A DNA stretch of 64,000 bases from Nocardia bhagyanarayanae (GCF_006716565.1 NZ_VFPG01000002.1:62001-126000), one strand, 5' to 3'; shown: positions 8,248 through 16,412, counted from the stretch's first letter. Made by a program: numbers and translations. Notes: generated by a model from the letters alone, not told the origin.

Positions 8248-8964
8248 ATGATCACACTGCGGTACCAAGGGGCACGCCTGCTGGCGGGGATTTCGGCGGG
8301 CGTCTTGCTGCTCGCCGGTTGTGGCGGGAACGACGACGCGGCGTCGAATTCGGCCGCGCCGACCACCCCGCGCGACCAGCTACTGCTCTCGGAGTCCGAA
8401 TTCCCGGCCGGTACAAAGAAAGTCGATCTGCCCAAGGACCGGCTCGAGACGGCGGCCGCCGATCTCGCTGGCACCCAACAGAGTTCGACCATCACCCCGG
8501 CCGACTGCGCGGACACGCAGCAGGACCTCGGCACGGCGACCAAGAACCTGCTCGCCGACGCGGCCGTCGCGGGCGCCACCGATGACAAGGCCGGGCTGAT
8601 GTTCGTCGAGTTCGTCGCGGGTCGCACCGCCGACCTGGCGAAGATCACCGACGGCAACAAGAAGTGCGGTGAGGTGAGCGCGACCTCCACGGTGGAGGGC
8701 AAGCAGATCACCTCGGTGGTCAAGGTGGAGAACCTGGACGCGCCCGCGGGGCTGAACGGCGCCGAGGCGATCGTCTACAAGTCGGTGAGCACCTCCACCG
8801 TCGGCGCGGGCAAGCCGCTCACGTCCACCGCCTACCAGGGCATGGCCGTGCTGCGAGGCACCACCGTCGTGGTGCGCGTCGCCGCGCTGAAGGACTCGCT
8901 GGACGAGGCCGCGTTCGAGAAGTTCTTCCTCGACGCCGTCGAGAAGGTGCGCAAGGCGGCGTAG
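8248..8964 (+). CDS. Exported lipoprotein
   Basis: 238 residues with a type II signal peptide: basic start, hydrophobic core and lipobox LLAGC with Cys25. The mature part begins with a low-complexity Asp/Asn/Ser linker and then a domain starting RDQLLLSESEFPAG, which resembles the mycobacterial PknH-like/DUF5642 extracellular lipoproteins. Two Cys (in PADCAD and KKCGEV) could form a disulfide. Start at 8248 gives a normal signal peptide length; an ATG four codons earlier is possible. The stop abuts the convergent AraC gene stop. Confidence 0.75.
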   Translation: MITLRYQGARLLAGISAGVLLLAGCGGNDDAASNSAAPTTPRDQLLLSESEFPAGTKKVDLPKDRLETAAADLAGTQQSSTITPADCADTQQDLGTATKNLLADAAVAGATDDKAGLMFVEFVAGRTADLAKITDGNKKCGEVSATSTVEGKQITSVVKVENLDAPAGLNGAEAIVYKSVSTSTVGAGKPLTSTAYQGMAVLRGTTVVVRVAALKDSLDEAAFEKFFLDAVEKVRKAA

Positions 8965-9966
8965 TCAGCCCGCACGGCGCAGGGCGGTCGGCGTGCGCCC
9001 CCACCAGCGACGGCAGGATCGGGTGAAGGTCGCCTGTTCGGCGAAGCCGAGTAGCGAGGCGATCTGGCTCATCGGCATGTCGGTGGTGGTGAGATAGCGG
9101 CGGGCTTCGTCGCGGCGCACGTCGTCGAGCAAGGCGGCGAAGGTGGTGCCCTCCGCCGCCAACCTGCGCTGCAAGGTGCGCGGATGCGTGGTGAAAAGCC
9201 TTGCCACCGCGCCTATTTCGGGTGGTGTCGTGCCGAGCAGCTGGCGCAGCGCGGCGCGCACCCTCGGCACGATCGATGCGCCGGTGTCGGCGGTCTGCTC
9301 GGCGAGGAAGGCCATGGCCAGCCGGTGCAGGTTCTGGTCGCCGCCCGAGAGCGGCCGGTCGGCGAGGGCGCTCGGCATCCGCAGAATCGCCGCGGACCGG
9401 CCGACCCGAACCGGTGCGCCGAAGAACTCCTCGTAGGCGCTCAGCGGTGCGGGCGGGTGGTAGGGCAGTTCGACCGAACGCAGGCCGTAGCGTTCCTCGG
9501 CCAGCCGCTGGATCGCGCGGTGCAGGAAGCCGAGGCCCAGGTCGGTGCCCTGGACCGGGGCGGGCAGGTCCGGCGGGCCGCCGTAGCGCAGCGCGATCAC
9601 GCCGCGGTCGCCGTACGGGTCGGCCGCCAGGGCCAGGCTCAGCGAGCGCGCGTGCACGAACAGGTAGCGCGAGGAGCATTCGAGCGCGTCGGCGAGGGTG
9701 GGGGAGTTGCGGATCGCCAGCGCCAGCGGGCCGAGCATGTCCAAATCCTGGCGGTGCGCGATGCGCAGCCCGAGGTCCGGGCAGGCGAGTCGATGGGCGG
9801 CCAACTCCAGGACCGCCGCAACGGCCTGGTCGGGAACGAGTAGATCGTCCGCGTCCAAGGCGGCAGCGGGTAGGCCCACCGCCGCGGCGTACTCCTCGGC
9901 ATTGCCGCCCAGCTCCGCCACGGTGGCGCGGAAGCCGCGCAGGCCTGCGGACCGGATGACGGACAT
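8965..9966 (-). CDS. AraC/XylS-family regulator (VirS-like)
   Basis: 333 residues: an N-terminal arabinose-binding-like domain of the PF12625 type (LGLRIAHRQDLDMLGPLALA) and a C-terminal pair of helix-turn-helix motifs (HPRTLQRRLAAEGTTFAALL, then MSQIASLLGFAEQATFTRSC). It is divergent from a flavin monooxygenase, the same arrangement as virS and mymA in mycobacteria, where VirS activates the monooxygenase operon in acid. By analogy this protein probably controls the neighbour; the effector is unknown. Confidence 0.85.
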   Translation of the reverse strand: MSVIRSAGLRGFRATVAELGGNAEEYAAAVGLPAAALDADDLLVPDQAVAAVLELAAHRLACPDLGLRIAHRQDLDMLGPLALAIRNSPTLADALECSSRYLFVHARSLSLALAADPYGDRGVIALRYGGPPDLPAPVQGTDLGLGFLHRAIQRLAEERYGLRSVELPYHPPAPLSAYEEFFGAPVRVGRSAAILRMPSALADRPLSGGDQNLHRLAMAFLAEQTADTGASIVPRVRAALRQLLGTTPPEIGAVARLFTTHPRTLQRRLAAEGTTFAALLDDVRRDEARRYLTTTDMPMSQIASLLGFAEQATFTRSCRRWWGRTPTALRRAG

Positions 9967-9978
9967 GTCGTTCAGAAT

Positions 9979-9999
9979 CAAATAGTTGTCGCGTGAAGT
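9979..9999. promoter_or_regulatory. Motif shared with the OhrR-like promoter region
   Basis: CAAATAGTT-N3-GCGTGAAGT, matching 787-807 at 18 of 21 positions with only the central three differing. Here it sits 12 bases upstream of the AraC start, in the AraC/monooxygenase divergent region. On the minus strand it includes a TTGACT-like hexamer. Confidence 0.45.
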
Positions 10000-10036
10000 C
10001 AAGAAGACGGTCGATCGGATCCGCACACTGGAGGCC

Positions 10037-11545
10037 ATGACCGACACCGCAGTCGCACCGGACCACCTCGATGTCGTGATCGTCGGCGCGGGCCTGTCCG
10101 GCATCGGCGCCGCGTACCGGCTCCAGACCGAATGCCCCGGCAAGAGCTACGCCGTACTCGAGGCGCGCGATGCGCTCGGCGGCACCTGGGATCTGTTCCG
10201 CTATCCGGGAATTCGCTCGGATTCGGACATGTTCACCCTCGGCTACCCGTTCAAGCCCTGGCGCGACGCGAAGTCGATCGCCGACGGGCCCTCGATCCTG
10301 CGCTACATTCGCGAGACGGCGACCGAGAACGGCATCGACCGGCACATCCGCTTCCGCACCAAGGTGATCTCGGCCGACTGGTCCAGCGCCGAGTCCCGGT
10401 GGACCCTCACCCTCGCCGAACGCGACGCGGCGGGCAACACCGTCGAGCGCACCCTCACCTGCGGCTTCCTCTACACCTGCGCGGGCTACTACGACTACGA
10501 CCGCGGCCACGCGCCGGAGTTCCCCGGCGCCGACAGCTTCGCGGGTCGGATCGTGCATCCCCAGCTCTGGCCGGAGGACCTCGACTACGCGGGCAAGCGG
10601 GTCGTGGTCATCGGCAGCGGCGCGACCGCGGTCACGCTGGTGCCTTCGATGGCCGAAGAGGCCGAGCTGGTGACGATGTTGCAGCGCAGCCCGACCTGGA
10701 TAAGCGCGGTTCCCGGCCGCGACAAACTGGCCGACAAGATCCGCGAACTGCTCCCGCCGCGCCCGGCGCACCGGGTGATCCGAACCAAGAACATCCTGTT
10801 CGGCATCGGCTTCTATCAGTACTGCCGCCGTCGCCCCGAATCCGCGCGCAAGCTGCTCACCGGTCTCACCAGTCGCATCCTCAAAGACGAGCGGGCCGTG
10901 GCCGAGCACTTCACGCCCAGCTACGACCCGTGGGACCAGCGGCTGTGCGCGGTGCCGGACGCCGACTTCTTCAAGGCGATGAAGAAGGGGAAGGCGGAAG
11001 TGGTCACCGACCACATCGACACTTTCGTGCCCGAAGGGATCCGGCTGAAGTCCGGGCGCGTGCTGGCGGCCGACATCGTCGTCACGGCGACCGGGTTGCG
11101 GCTGCTCGCCTTCGGTGGCATCACGCCGCACGTCGACGGCGTTCCGGTGCGGTTGTCCGAGCAGTTCGTCTGGCAGGGCGCGATGCTCACCGGCGTACCC
11201 AACTTCGCGGTCTGCATCGGGTACACCAACGCCTCGTGGACATTGCGCGCCGACCTGACCTCCCGGCTGGTCTGCAAGGTGCTGCGGCACATGGACGCCA
11301 ACGACTACGCGGCCGTCGTCCCCGAGCCGGATCACGTGCTCACCGAGCATCCGCTGCTCGATCTCGCCTCCGGATACATCCAGCGCTCCATCGACGAGTT
11401 CCCGCGCCAAGGCGAGCGGCATCCGTGGAAGGTCCGGCAGAACTATCTGCTGGATTCGGCCACTACTCTGCGCACCAACCTGAACAAGACGCTGAAGCCG
11501 ACGCCGCGCACCCACCGCGTGCCGGTGCCTGCCGCGGCACGCTGA
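10037..11545 (+). CDS. EthA/MymA-type flavin-containing (Baeyer-Villiger) monooxygenase
   Basis: 502 residues. An FAD-binding GxGxxG (VIVGAGLSGIGAA) near residue 15, the Baeyer-Villiger fingerprint FAGRIVHPQLWP near 175, and an NADPH-binding GSGATA near 200 are all present. The sequence tracks EthA/MymA closely, including RYPGIRSDSDM and GYTNASWTLRADL. Such enzymes oxygenate ketones, sulfides and thioamides using NADPH and O2; EthA activates ethionamide. GTG and ATG starts exist; the ATG at 10037 follows GGAGG. A hairpin follows the stop. Confidence 0.9.
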   Translation: MTDTAVAPDHLDVVIVGAGLSGIGAAYRLQTECPGKSYAVLEARDALGGTWDLFRYPGIRSDSDMFTLGYPFKPWRDAKSIADGPSILRYIRETATENGIDRHIRFRTKVISADWSSAESRWTLTLAERDAAGNTVERTLTCGFLYTCAGYYDYDRGHAPEFPGADSFAGRIVHPQLWPEDLDYAGKRVVVIGSGATAVTLVPSMAEEAELVTMLQRSPTWISAVPGRDKLADKIRELLPPRPAHRVIRTKNILFGIGFYQYCRRRPESARKLLTGLTSRILKDERAVAEHFTPSYDPWDQRLCAVPDADFFKAMKKGKAEVVTDHIDTFVPEGIRLKSGRVLAADIVVTATGLRLLAFGGITPHVDGVPVRLSEQFVWQGAMLTGVPNFAVCIGYTNASWTLRADLTSRLVCKVLRHMDANDYAAVVPEPDHVLTEHPLLDLASGYIQRSIDEFPRQGERHPWKVRQNYLLDSATTLRTNLNKTLKPTPRTHRVPVPAAAR

Positions 11546-11552
11546 TCGGAAT

Positions 11553-11573
11553 CCTCACCCGAAACGGGTGAGG
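11553..11573 (+). terminator. Hairpin after the monooxygenase gene
   Basis: CCTCACCCG and CGGGTGAGG, a perfect 9-bp stem with an AAA loop, eight bases after the stop codon. Flanking GAAT and ATTC extend the pairing. Confidence 0.75.
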
Positions 11574-11636
11574 TATTCCGCCGGTGCAGCCGCTGGGATG
11601 GACCTTCAGGTTTCTCCTTCGCGGAAGGGAATGCAG

Positions 11637-12044
11637 ATGACCACACCGGAAACCCGACACCCGGTTCGCCAGGGCATCGCGGCGGGCACCTCCATCGGCG
11701 CCGCGATCCTGCTGCTGACCGTGGGCGTACTGCAGATCTTGGAGGGCATCTCGGCCGTCGTCGACGACGAACTGTTCGTCGTCGGTGCCGAGTACGTGTA
11801 CCAGTTCGACATCTCGACCTGGGGCTGGATCCACATCGTGCTCGGCGTGATCCTGGTGATCTGCGCGATCGGCCTGATGACCGGAAGCACTTGGGGCAGG
11901 GTCGCGGCGATCGTCATCGCGGCGCTCGCCATCATCGCGAACTTCCTGTCGCTGCCCTACTACCCGTACTGGTCCATCCTGATCATCGCCCTCAGCATCG
12001 TCGTGATCTGGGCGGTGTCGACCTGGCGTACCGACGAATACTGA
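11637..12044 (+). CDS. DUF7144-type four-helix membrane protein
   Basis: 135 residues with four hydrophobic helices: a first near 18-38, a middle pair around STWGWIHIVLGVILVICAIG and GRVAAIVIAALAIIANFL, and a last after PYYPYWS. The FDISTWGWIH motif and overall plan are those of the DUF7144 actinobacterial family. ATG at 11637 is seven bases after GGAAGGGA, better than the ATG at 11631. Function unknown. Confidence 0.8.
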   Translation: MTTPETRHPVRQGIAAGTSIGAAILLLTVGVLQILEGISAVVDDELFVVGAEYVYQFDISTWGWIHIVLGVILVICAIGLMTGSTWGRVAAIVIAALAIIANFLSLPYYPYWSILIIALSIVVIWAVSTWRTDEY

Positions 12045-12074
12045 CGGCCGCGGCTCGGTCTCTATGGTGGGGCC

Positions 12075-13148
12075 ATGGCCAAGGCGATCGCCGTCGGCCG
12101 CGCGCAGTGGCTCGGTTACCGCTGGCGCGGCCACGGCCTGAACGGGCGAACCAACGGCGGGTTGCTGGACGACCTGCTACTACTCGGCTTCCAGGACGGC
12201 CGCTTCGGCGGCGCCGCGTACTCACTGCGCCAGCGCACCGACCGCATCGGGTCGACACCGCTCGCCCGTGCCATCGACCCGGCCGGTCCGCTGGTGACCT
12301 GGTGGTCGCTGCGCGGCGCCCCGCACGCGCACCGACTCGCCCAGCTGGACGTGTTGCGCGACGCACTCGCGCCGCGCACCTCCGACGAGGGCGGCGCGGC
12401 GCACGTCGAGGCCGTCGCCGAGGTCGCCGCGGCGCTGCGCGCGGTCGTCACCGGACCGACCCCGAAATCCGCCGCCAGCACCGCGGTGACCGCGCGCGTG
12501 TCACCCGGGCTGACGCGCTGGTGCGACCGCTGCCGCGCGACGCACGTGCCGGACGGTCTGTTTCGCGCGGCAGGCTGCCACGCCCAGATCGTGCTCGGCC
12601 CGGAGGTGAACCGCGCGACCATGCTGTACCCGACCCCGGATCACCCGGCGGTCGGCGTCCAACAGCCGCGCCTCGCCTTGCTGCGCGCGTTCTTCCGGGT
12701 GAACGGCCCCACCACCCGCCCCCTCTTCCGCGATTGGCTCGGCGTCGGCGTCGACGAGGCGTGGGGCGAGGTTGCGGGCACGCTGGTGCGCGTGCAGGTG
12801 GACGACCGGCGGTACGAGATGCCGGAATCGCTCGTCGACGCGGTGTTGGGGGCGGTTGCGCCGGAAGGTGTGGTGCTGGTTCCGCCCGGGGATCCGTATC
12901 TGCGGCAAGCCGATCGGGCTTTGCTGGTTCCGGATAGTGCTCGGCGGCGGGAGGTGTGGCGGGCGTTGTCCGCACCGGGGGCGGTGCTGGTCGATGGGGA
13001 GGTTGTGGGGGTTTGGCGGTACCGGCGTGGGGAGCATCGGATGGTGGTGAGTGCGTTCGAGAAGCTGAGGCGTGGGCGCCGGAAAGCGGTGGAAGGGGAT
13101 GCGGTTGGGTTGACCGGGGATGAGAGGTTGCGGTTCGAGTGGGAGTAG
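12075..13148 (+). CDS. HTH_42 winged-helix protein (YcaQ/AlkZ-related)
   Basis: 357 residues of the PF06224 family, which includes the interstrand-crosslink glycosylases YcaQ and AlkZ and many uncharacterised actinobacterial paralogues. Visible blocks: an N-terminal LLLLGFQDGR segment, central winged-helix repeats (ALLRAFFRVNGPTTRPLFRDW), and the C-terminal LVPPGDPYLRQADRALLVPD and VLVDGEVVGVWRYRR blocks. The glycosylase QxQ/QxD active-site motif was not seen, so enzyme activity is uncertain. Codon use shifts in the last third toward G/T-ending codons such as GGG, GTT and TTG. Confidence 0.8.
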   Translation: MAKAIAVGRAQWLGYRWRGHGLNGRTNGGLLDDLLLLGFQDGRFGGAAYSLRQRTDRIGSTPLARAIDPAGPLVTWWSLRGAPHAHRLAQLDVLRDALAPRTSDEGGAAHVEAVAEVAAALRAVVTGPTPKSAASTAVTARVSPGLTRWCDRCRATHVPDGLFRAAGCHAQIVLGPEVNRATMLYPTPDHPAVGVQQPRLALLRAFFRVNGPTTRPLFRDWLGVGVDEAWGEVAGTLVRVQVDDRRYEMPESLVDAVLGAVAPEGVVLVPPGDPYLRQADRALLVPDSARRREVWRALSAPGAVLVDGEVVGVWRYRRGEHRMVVSAFEKLRRGRRKAVEGDAVGLTGDERLRFEWE

Positions 13149-13247
13149 GTGTCGACCGCTCTGAGGCTGTGCGCCACAGCATGTTGCTTTACCTACTGAG
13201 CTGGTGGGCGCGCCTACCTCTCCAGATCCCGGCGCAGCCCTGACATC

Positions 13248-13387
13248 GACCCGAAACCACCGGAGGCCAAATTGCGAGCCGAAACCGCCGCGGGCCAAAT
13301 TGCGAGCCGAAACCGCCGCGGGCCAAATTGCGACCCGAAACCGCCGCAGGCCAAATTGCGACCCGAAATCGACGGTAGTCAAATGGC
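13248..13387. repeat. 28-bp tandem repeat array, five units
   Basis: Units start at 13248, 13276, 13304, 13332 and 13360. The second and third are identical; the first and fourth differ at a few bases; the fifth is diverged (AATCGACGGTAGTCAAATGG in place of AACCGCCGCGGGCCAAATTG) and forms the beginning of the left inverted repeat. No spacers separate units, so this is not CRISPR. Confidence 0.9.
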
Positions 13388-13708
13388 GGCTAACCAAGAT
13401 CAACTAACCACCATATGACTACCGTCGAATCCATTTCCCTATCGACGGTAGTCAAATGGCGGAAGCCCCCTAGACAACGCAACAGAACAACCCACCCGAA
13501 CACCTCGAAACGCAACCACAGCCGGTCGACCACGCCGGAACCCGAACCCACGCCCCCCAACAGCGGGAGGTAAGCCGGGTACGGCACCCAACGCGCCCAG
13601 CACTGCTCAGAGGTAAACCTTGGTAGGCCAGGCTATTTGGGCTCGTGAACCTTGGGCATCACGTTCCCCAACGCGACCCGCCACCGAACAAGCCGACCCA
13701 ACCACCCC
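13361..13708 (+). repeat. Left arm of long inverted repeat pair (~348 bp)
   Basis: The reverse complement of 15979-16327 matches this stretch at about 94% by eye, with clustered differences near 13553-13576 and 13640-13670. The outer end carries three copies of the CGACGGTAGTC motif, two direct (13370 and 13442) and one inverted (about 13418), able to form a cruciform. It contains an open frame of 65 codons on the minus strand that also exists in the other arm. No transposase is present. Confidence 0.9.
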
Positions 13709-13895
13709 GACCCCCAGGCGCACCCCGACCGCGCTATCGGCGCGAACCGAACGCCGCACCGGCAGTCACCCAACGCCGCCCTGGCTCCCTGCCCCGATCT
13801 GCGTGTCACGAAACCGAATGCTGCGCTGCGACCCCTTAGGCATCCCACGCCCACCGGCGCATCGGCACTCCAGGCCCACCCGGTAGCCGACACGG

Positions 13896-13926
13896 TTGAC
13901 CTTCATGTTGGTTGAGACTCCATGAT
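13896..13926 (+). promoter_or_regulatory. MerR-type promoter with 19-bp spacer
   Basis: TTGACC at 13896-13901 and CATGAT at 13921-13926 are separated by 19 bases, the overlong spacing typical of MerR-controlled promoters. Within the spacer a dyad resembling the SoxR-type box (CTTCA and TTGAG) is visible. The predicted transcription start coincides with the GTG at 13933, implying a leaderless mRNA and autoregulation. Confidence 0.6.
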
Positions 13927-13932
13927 GGCTCG

Positions 13933-15279
13933 GTGCGGAGTTCCAGGATCGAGGAGTTGATCACCATCGGCGCGTTGGCGCGGGCCAGCGGGCTGACGGC
14001 GAGCGCCCTGCGGTTCTACGGCGACTGCGGACTGCTGGTCCCCGCCGAGGTCGACGCGGTGACCGGATACCGGTATTACACGCGGTCGCAGTGCGAGCGG
14101 GCAGTGCTGATTCGGCGACTGCGGGGCATCGAGCTGTCGTTGGAGGCGATCACCGAGGTCTTGTCGGGCGATCCGAGCCGCGCCGAACGGTTGCTCGACG
14201 CGCACGTCGCCGAGCTCGCGCGCCGGGCCGACGCCGCCGCTCGGGTAGCGGCGCAGGTCAAGCGAGCCCTCGGCGCCGGGCACGGCATCGCGGTACCCGC
14301 TGCGGATTTGGCGCGCGCCATCGGGCAAGTCGGCACCGCCGCGGCGATCGACGACACCGTGCCGGCGCTCGCAGGGATACTGGTGGAAGCGGATTCGACC
14401 GCGCTCACCCTCACTGCCACCGACCGCTACCGGCTTTCGACACGCACCCTCGCACCGCTGCGGGACGGCGGCGAAGAGTGGTCGGTGGTAGTCGAAGCCG
14501 CGACGCTCGCGCCGTTGCGCCCATGGCTGGACTCGATCGAGGAAGTGGTCCTCGCGCCGAGCGACTCCGGAATCGCATTCGCCAGCGGAGAAATCGAGCA
14601 CCGCTGCACCGGAATCGAGCAACCATTCCCCGACTACCGTGCCGTCCTCGACGGGCTGTCCCCGGTCCGTACTCGGATGCTGGTGGCCCGCACCGCCCTG
14701 CTCGACCTGCTGGAAACGGCTGCCGACACCGTCGTGTGCACCATCGACGCGTCCGGCCTCGCGGTCTCGAGTGCCGTCATCGGCACCCGGCTGCCCGCCG
14801 TTGCCACCGGCGCACCAGACGCCACCACGTGCGCCACGGATAGCTTCAGCCTCGCAAACTCGCGGGCCATCACGGAGGCCCGCCCACCTGTCGTTGCAAC
14901 CGGCGCAGCTGACGCCACCACCTGCGCCACCGACGGCTCCGGCCTCGTCGTCTCGGCCGCCGCCATGGAAAACCAGCTGCCTGCTGTCGTCACCGGCGCA
15001 GCTGACACCGTCGCGTGCGCCAGCGACGAGCCCGGCCCGGGGGTGGCGGGGGCCGTCACCGTCACTCGATTACCCGCTGTCGTCACCGGAGCCCCGATGA
15101 AGCTCGCGTTCCGGTCCGAGGTGTTGCGCTCCGCTGTGGCGAGCGCCCTCGGGCCGGATCTGATGTTCGATCTCGCCGCAGCCGACCAGCCCGTCGTTGT
15201 CCGGTCGGCGACCGACGGTGATCTCACCACTCTCGTCATGCCCACATTCGTACCGAGCACGGAGGACCACACCCGATGA
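13933..15279 (+). CDS. MerR regulator fused to a DNA polymerase beta-clamp-like module
   Basis: 448 residues. Residues about 9-80 form a MerR helix-turn-helix (TIGALARASGLTASALRFYG, then GYRYYTRSQCERAVLIRRLR) with a helical linker. After about residue 130 the sequence follows sliding-clamp domains: VLVEADSTALTLTATDRYRL, then a segment with LDSIEEVVLAPSDSGIAFAS, and a final domain ending AFRSEVLRSAVASALGPDLM and TTLVMPTF. One clamp strand-loop unit of 31 residues is repeated four times in tandem (265-388). The partner fold of clamp plus MerR is known in actinobacteria but its function is not. GTG 13933 fits a leaderless promoter; a TTG seven codons earlier is possible. It overlaps the next gene by ATGA. 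Confidence 0.8.
   Translation: MRSSRIEELITIGALARASGLTASALRFYGDCGLLVPAEVDAVTGYRYYTRSQCERAVLIRRLRGIELSLEAITEVLSGDPSRAERLLDAHVAELARRADAAARVAAQVKRALGAGHGIAVPAADLARAIGQVGTAAAIDDTVPALAGILVEADSTALTLTATDRYRLSTRTLAPLRDGGEEWSVVVEAATLAPLRPWLDSIEEVVLAPSDSGIAFASGEIEHRCTGIEQPFPDYRAVLDGLSPVRTRMLVARTALLDLLETAADTVVCTIDASGLAVSSAVIGTRLPAVATGAPDATTCATDSFSLANSRAITEARPPVVATGAADATTCATDGSGLVVSAAAMENQLPAVVTGAADTVACASDEPGPGVAGAVTVTRLPAVVTGAPMKLAFRSEVLRSAVASALGPDLMFDLAAADQPVVVRSATDGDLTTLVMPTFVPSTEDHTR
14725..15096 (+). repeat. Four 93-bp in-frame tandem repeats
   Basis: Units begin at 14725, 14818, 14911 and 15004, exactly 93 bp apart. Each encodes 31 residues with conserved edges: D-x-x-x-C-x-x-D at the start and PAVxTGAx at the end. 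The middle of each unit is diverged, so copies are not all recent. They sit inside the last clamp-like domain. Confidence 0.9.
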
Positions 15280-15767
15280 CCGATCAGACCGACGCCACCA
15301 TGGATGCCATTTCCCGCGCTGTCGAACTCGGCCGCGCGGGCGACCGCGATGCCGCTCGCACCACGCTGACCGAACTCTGGACCGAACTCGGCCCGCAGGG
15401 CGATCCCTTGCACCGCTGCACCCTCGCGCACTACCTCGCCGACCTGCATGACGACGCCGCGCAGGCCCTCACCTGGGACATCCGCGCGCTCGACGCCGCA
15501 GACAGCCTCACCGACGAACGCGTCCACCGTCACCACGCGGGGCTCGATGTGCGCGGCTTCTACCCCTCCCTGCACCTGAACCTCGCCGACAACTACCGCC
15601 GCCTCGGCTCCTTCGAAGCCGCCCGGCAGCAGATCGAGGCCGCTCGCGAGTGTCTGCACACGCTGGGACAGGACCAGTACGGCAGGATGCTGCGCACCGC
15701 CGTGGAGGAAGTGGCGGAGGCGATCCGGGATGGGCGCACCGAGCCGAGGGCGTCCGCTCCGCGCTGA
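15276..15767 (+). CDS. TPR-like helical protein coupled to the MerR/clamp gene
   Basis: 163 residues; its ATG overlaps the upstream TGA (ATGA), so translation is coupled. The sequence is a run of amphipathic helices with tetratricopeptide-like spacing: AISRAVELGRAGDRDAARTT, a central ALTWDIRALDAADSL, and SLHLNLADNYRRLGSFEAAR. TPR arrays bind partner proteins, so it may carry or modulate the MerR/clamp protein. No catalytic motif is seen. Confidence 0.75.
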   Translation: MTDQTDATMDAISRAVELGRAGDRDAARTTLTELWTELGPQGDPLHRCTLAHYLADLHDDAAQALTWDIRALDAADSLTDERVHRHHAGLDVRGFYPSLHLNLADNYRRLGSFEAARQQIEAARECLHTLGQDQYGRMLRTAVEEVAEAIRDGRTEPRASAPR

Positions 15768-15895
15768 ATCGTGCTCCTGGTGGCCTGTAGCCTGTACGGC
15801 TGGGTAAATGTTGGACTGGCTATCGGGGCGGATGTACAGCGCTCGGGTTTCGAGTGATCGGCAATCCGGTGAGACGCGTGGTTGGGGACGTCGGG

Positions 15896-16105
15896 TTCGG
15901 TGGCGGGTCGCGTTGGGGGACGTGATGCCCCGGTCGGCGGGTCCAAATAGCTTGGCCTACCCAAGTTTTCCTCTGAGCGGGGTGCGTTGGGTACGGCTTG
16001 TTCGGTGGCGGGTCGCGTTGGGGGACGTGATACCCCGGTCCGCGGGTCCAAATAGCCTGGCCTACCAAGGTTTACCTCTGAGCAGTGCTGGGCGCGTTGG
16101 GTGCC
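15896..16105. repeat. Two 105-bp direct tandem repeats within the right repeat region
   Basis: Units start at 15896 and 16001 with the same TTCGGTGGCGGGTCGCGTTG opening and a shared CCAAATAG...GGCCTACC core. The second copy belongs to the right inverted arm; the first is an extra partial copy lying inside the island. Confidence 0.8.
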
Positions 16106-16327
16106 GTACCCGGCCTACCTTCCGCAGTTGTCGAGCGTGGGTTCGGGTTCCGGCGTGGTCGACCGGCTGTGGTTGCGTTTCGAGGTGTTCGGGTGGGTTG
16201 TTCTGTTGCGTTGTCTAGGGGGCTTCCGCCATTTGACTACCGTCGATAGTGAAATGGATTCGACGGTAGTCATATGGTGGTTAGTTGATCTTGGTTAGCC
16301 ACCATTTGACTACCGTCGATTTCGGGT
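15979..16327 (-). repeat. Right arm of long inverted repeat pair (~349 bp)
   Basis: Reverse-complement partner of 13361-13708. The two arms point toward each other across about 2.3 kb holding the MerR/clamp and TPR genes. The outer end again has the CGACGGTAGTC palindrome cluster (16240-16320). The 28-bp array present beside the left arm is absent here, so the arms are not simply a duplicated whole. Confidence 0.9.
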
Positions 16328-16412
16328 GGGCGAGCGAAGGGGTGTGGTGGTGCGGGCATCAGCTGTGAGGTGAGTTCGCGGGCAGCCGCAGGGCGCGAGT
16401 GGTGACCACACG

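Noticed and set aside
8819..11515. Very long minus-strand open frame of about 900 codons
   Set aside because: It runs antisense to the lipoprotein and monooxygenase; composition is that of a high-GC shadow.
10132..11571. Alternative plus-strand frame over the monooxygenase
   Set aside because: Arg/His-rich shadow with no recognisable motif.
13248..13387. 28-bp direct repeats resembling a CRISPR array
   Set aside because: Units are adjacent with no spacers and no cas genes are present.
13390..13587. 65-codon minus-strand frame beginning MPYPAYLP, present in both repeat arms (also 16101-16298 plus)
   Set aside because: Its conservation follows from the arms being nearly identical, and it has no ribosome site.
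13361..16327. Insertion sequence or composite transposon
   Set aside because: No transposase, and no flanking target duplication could be identified by eye.
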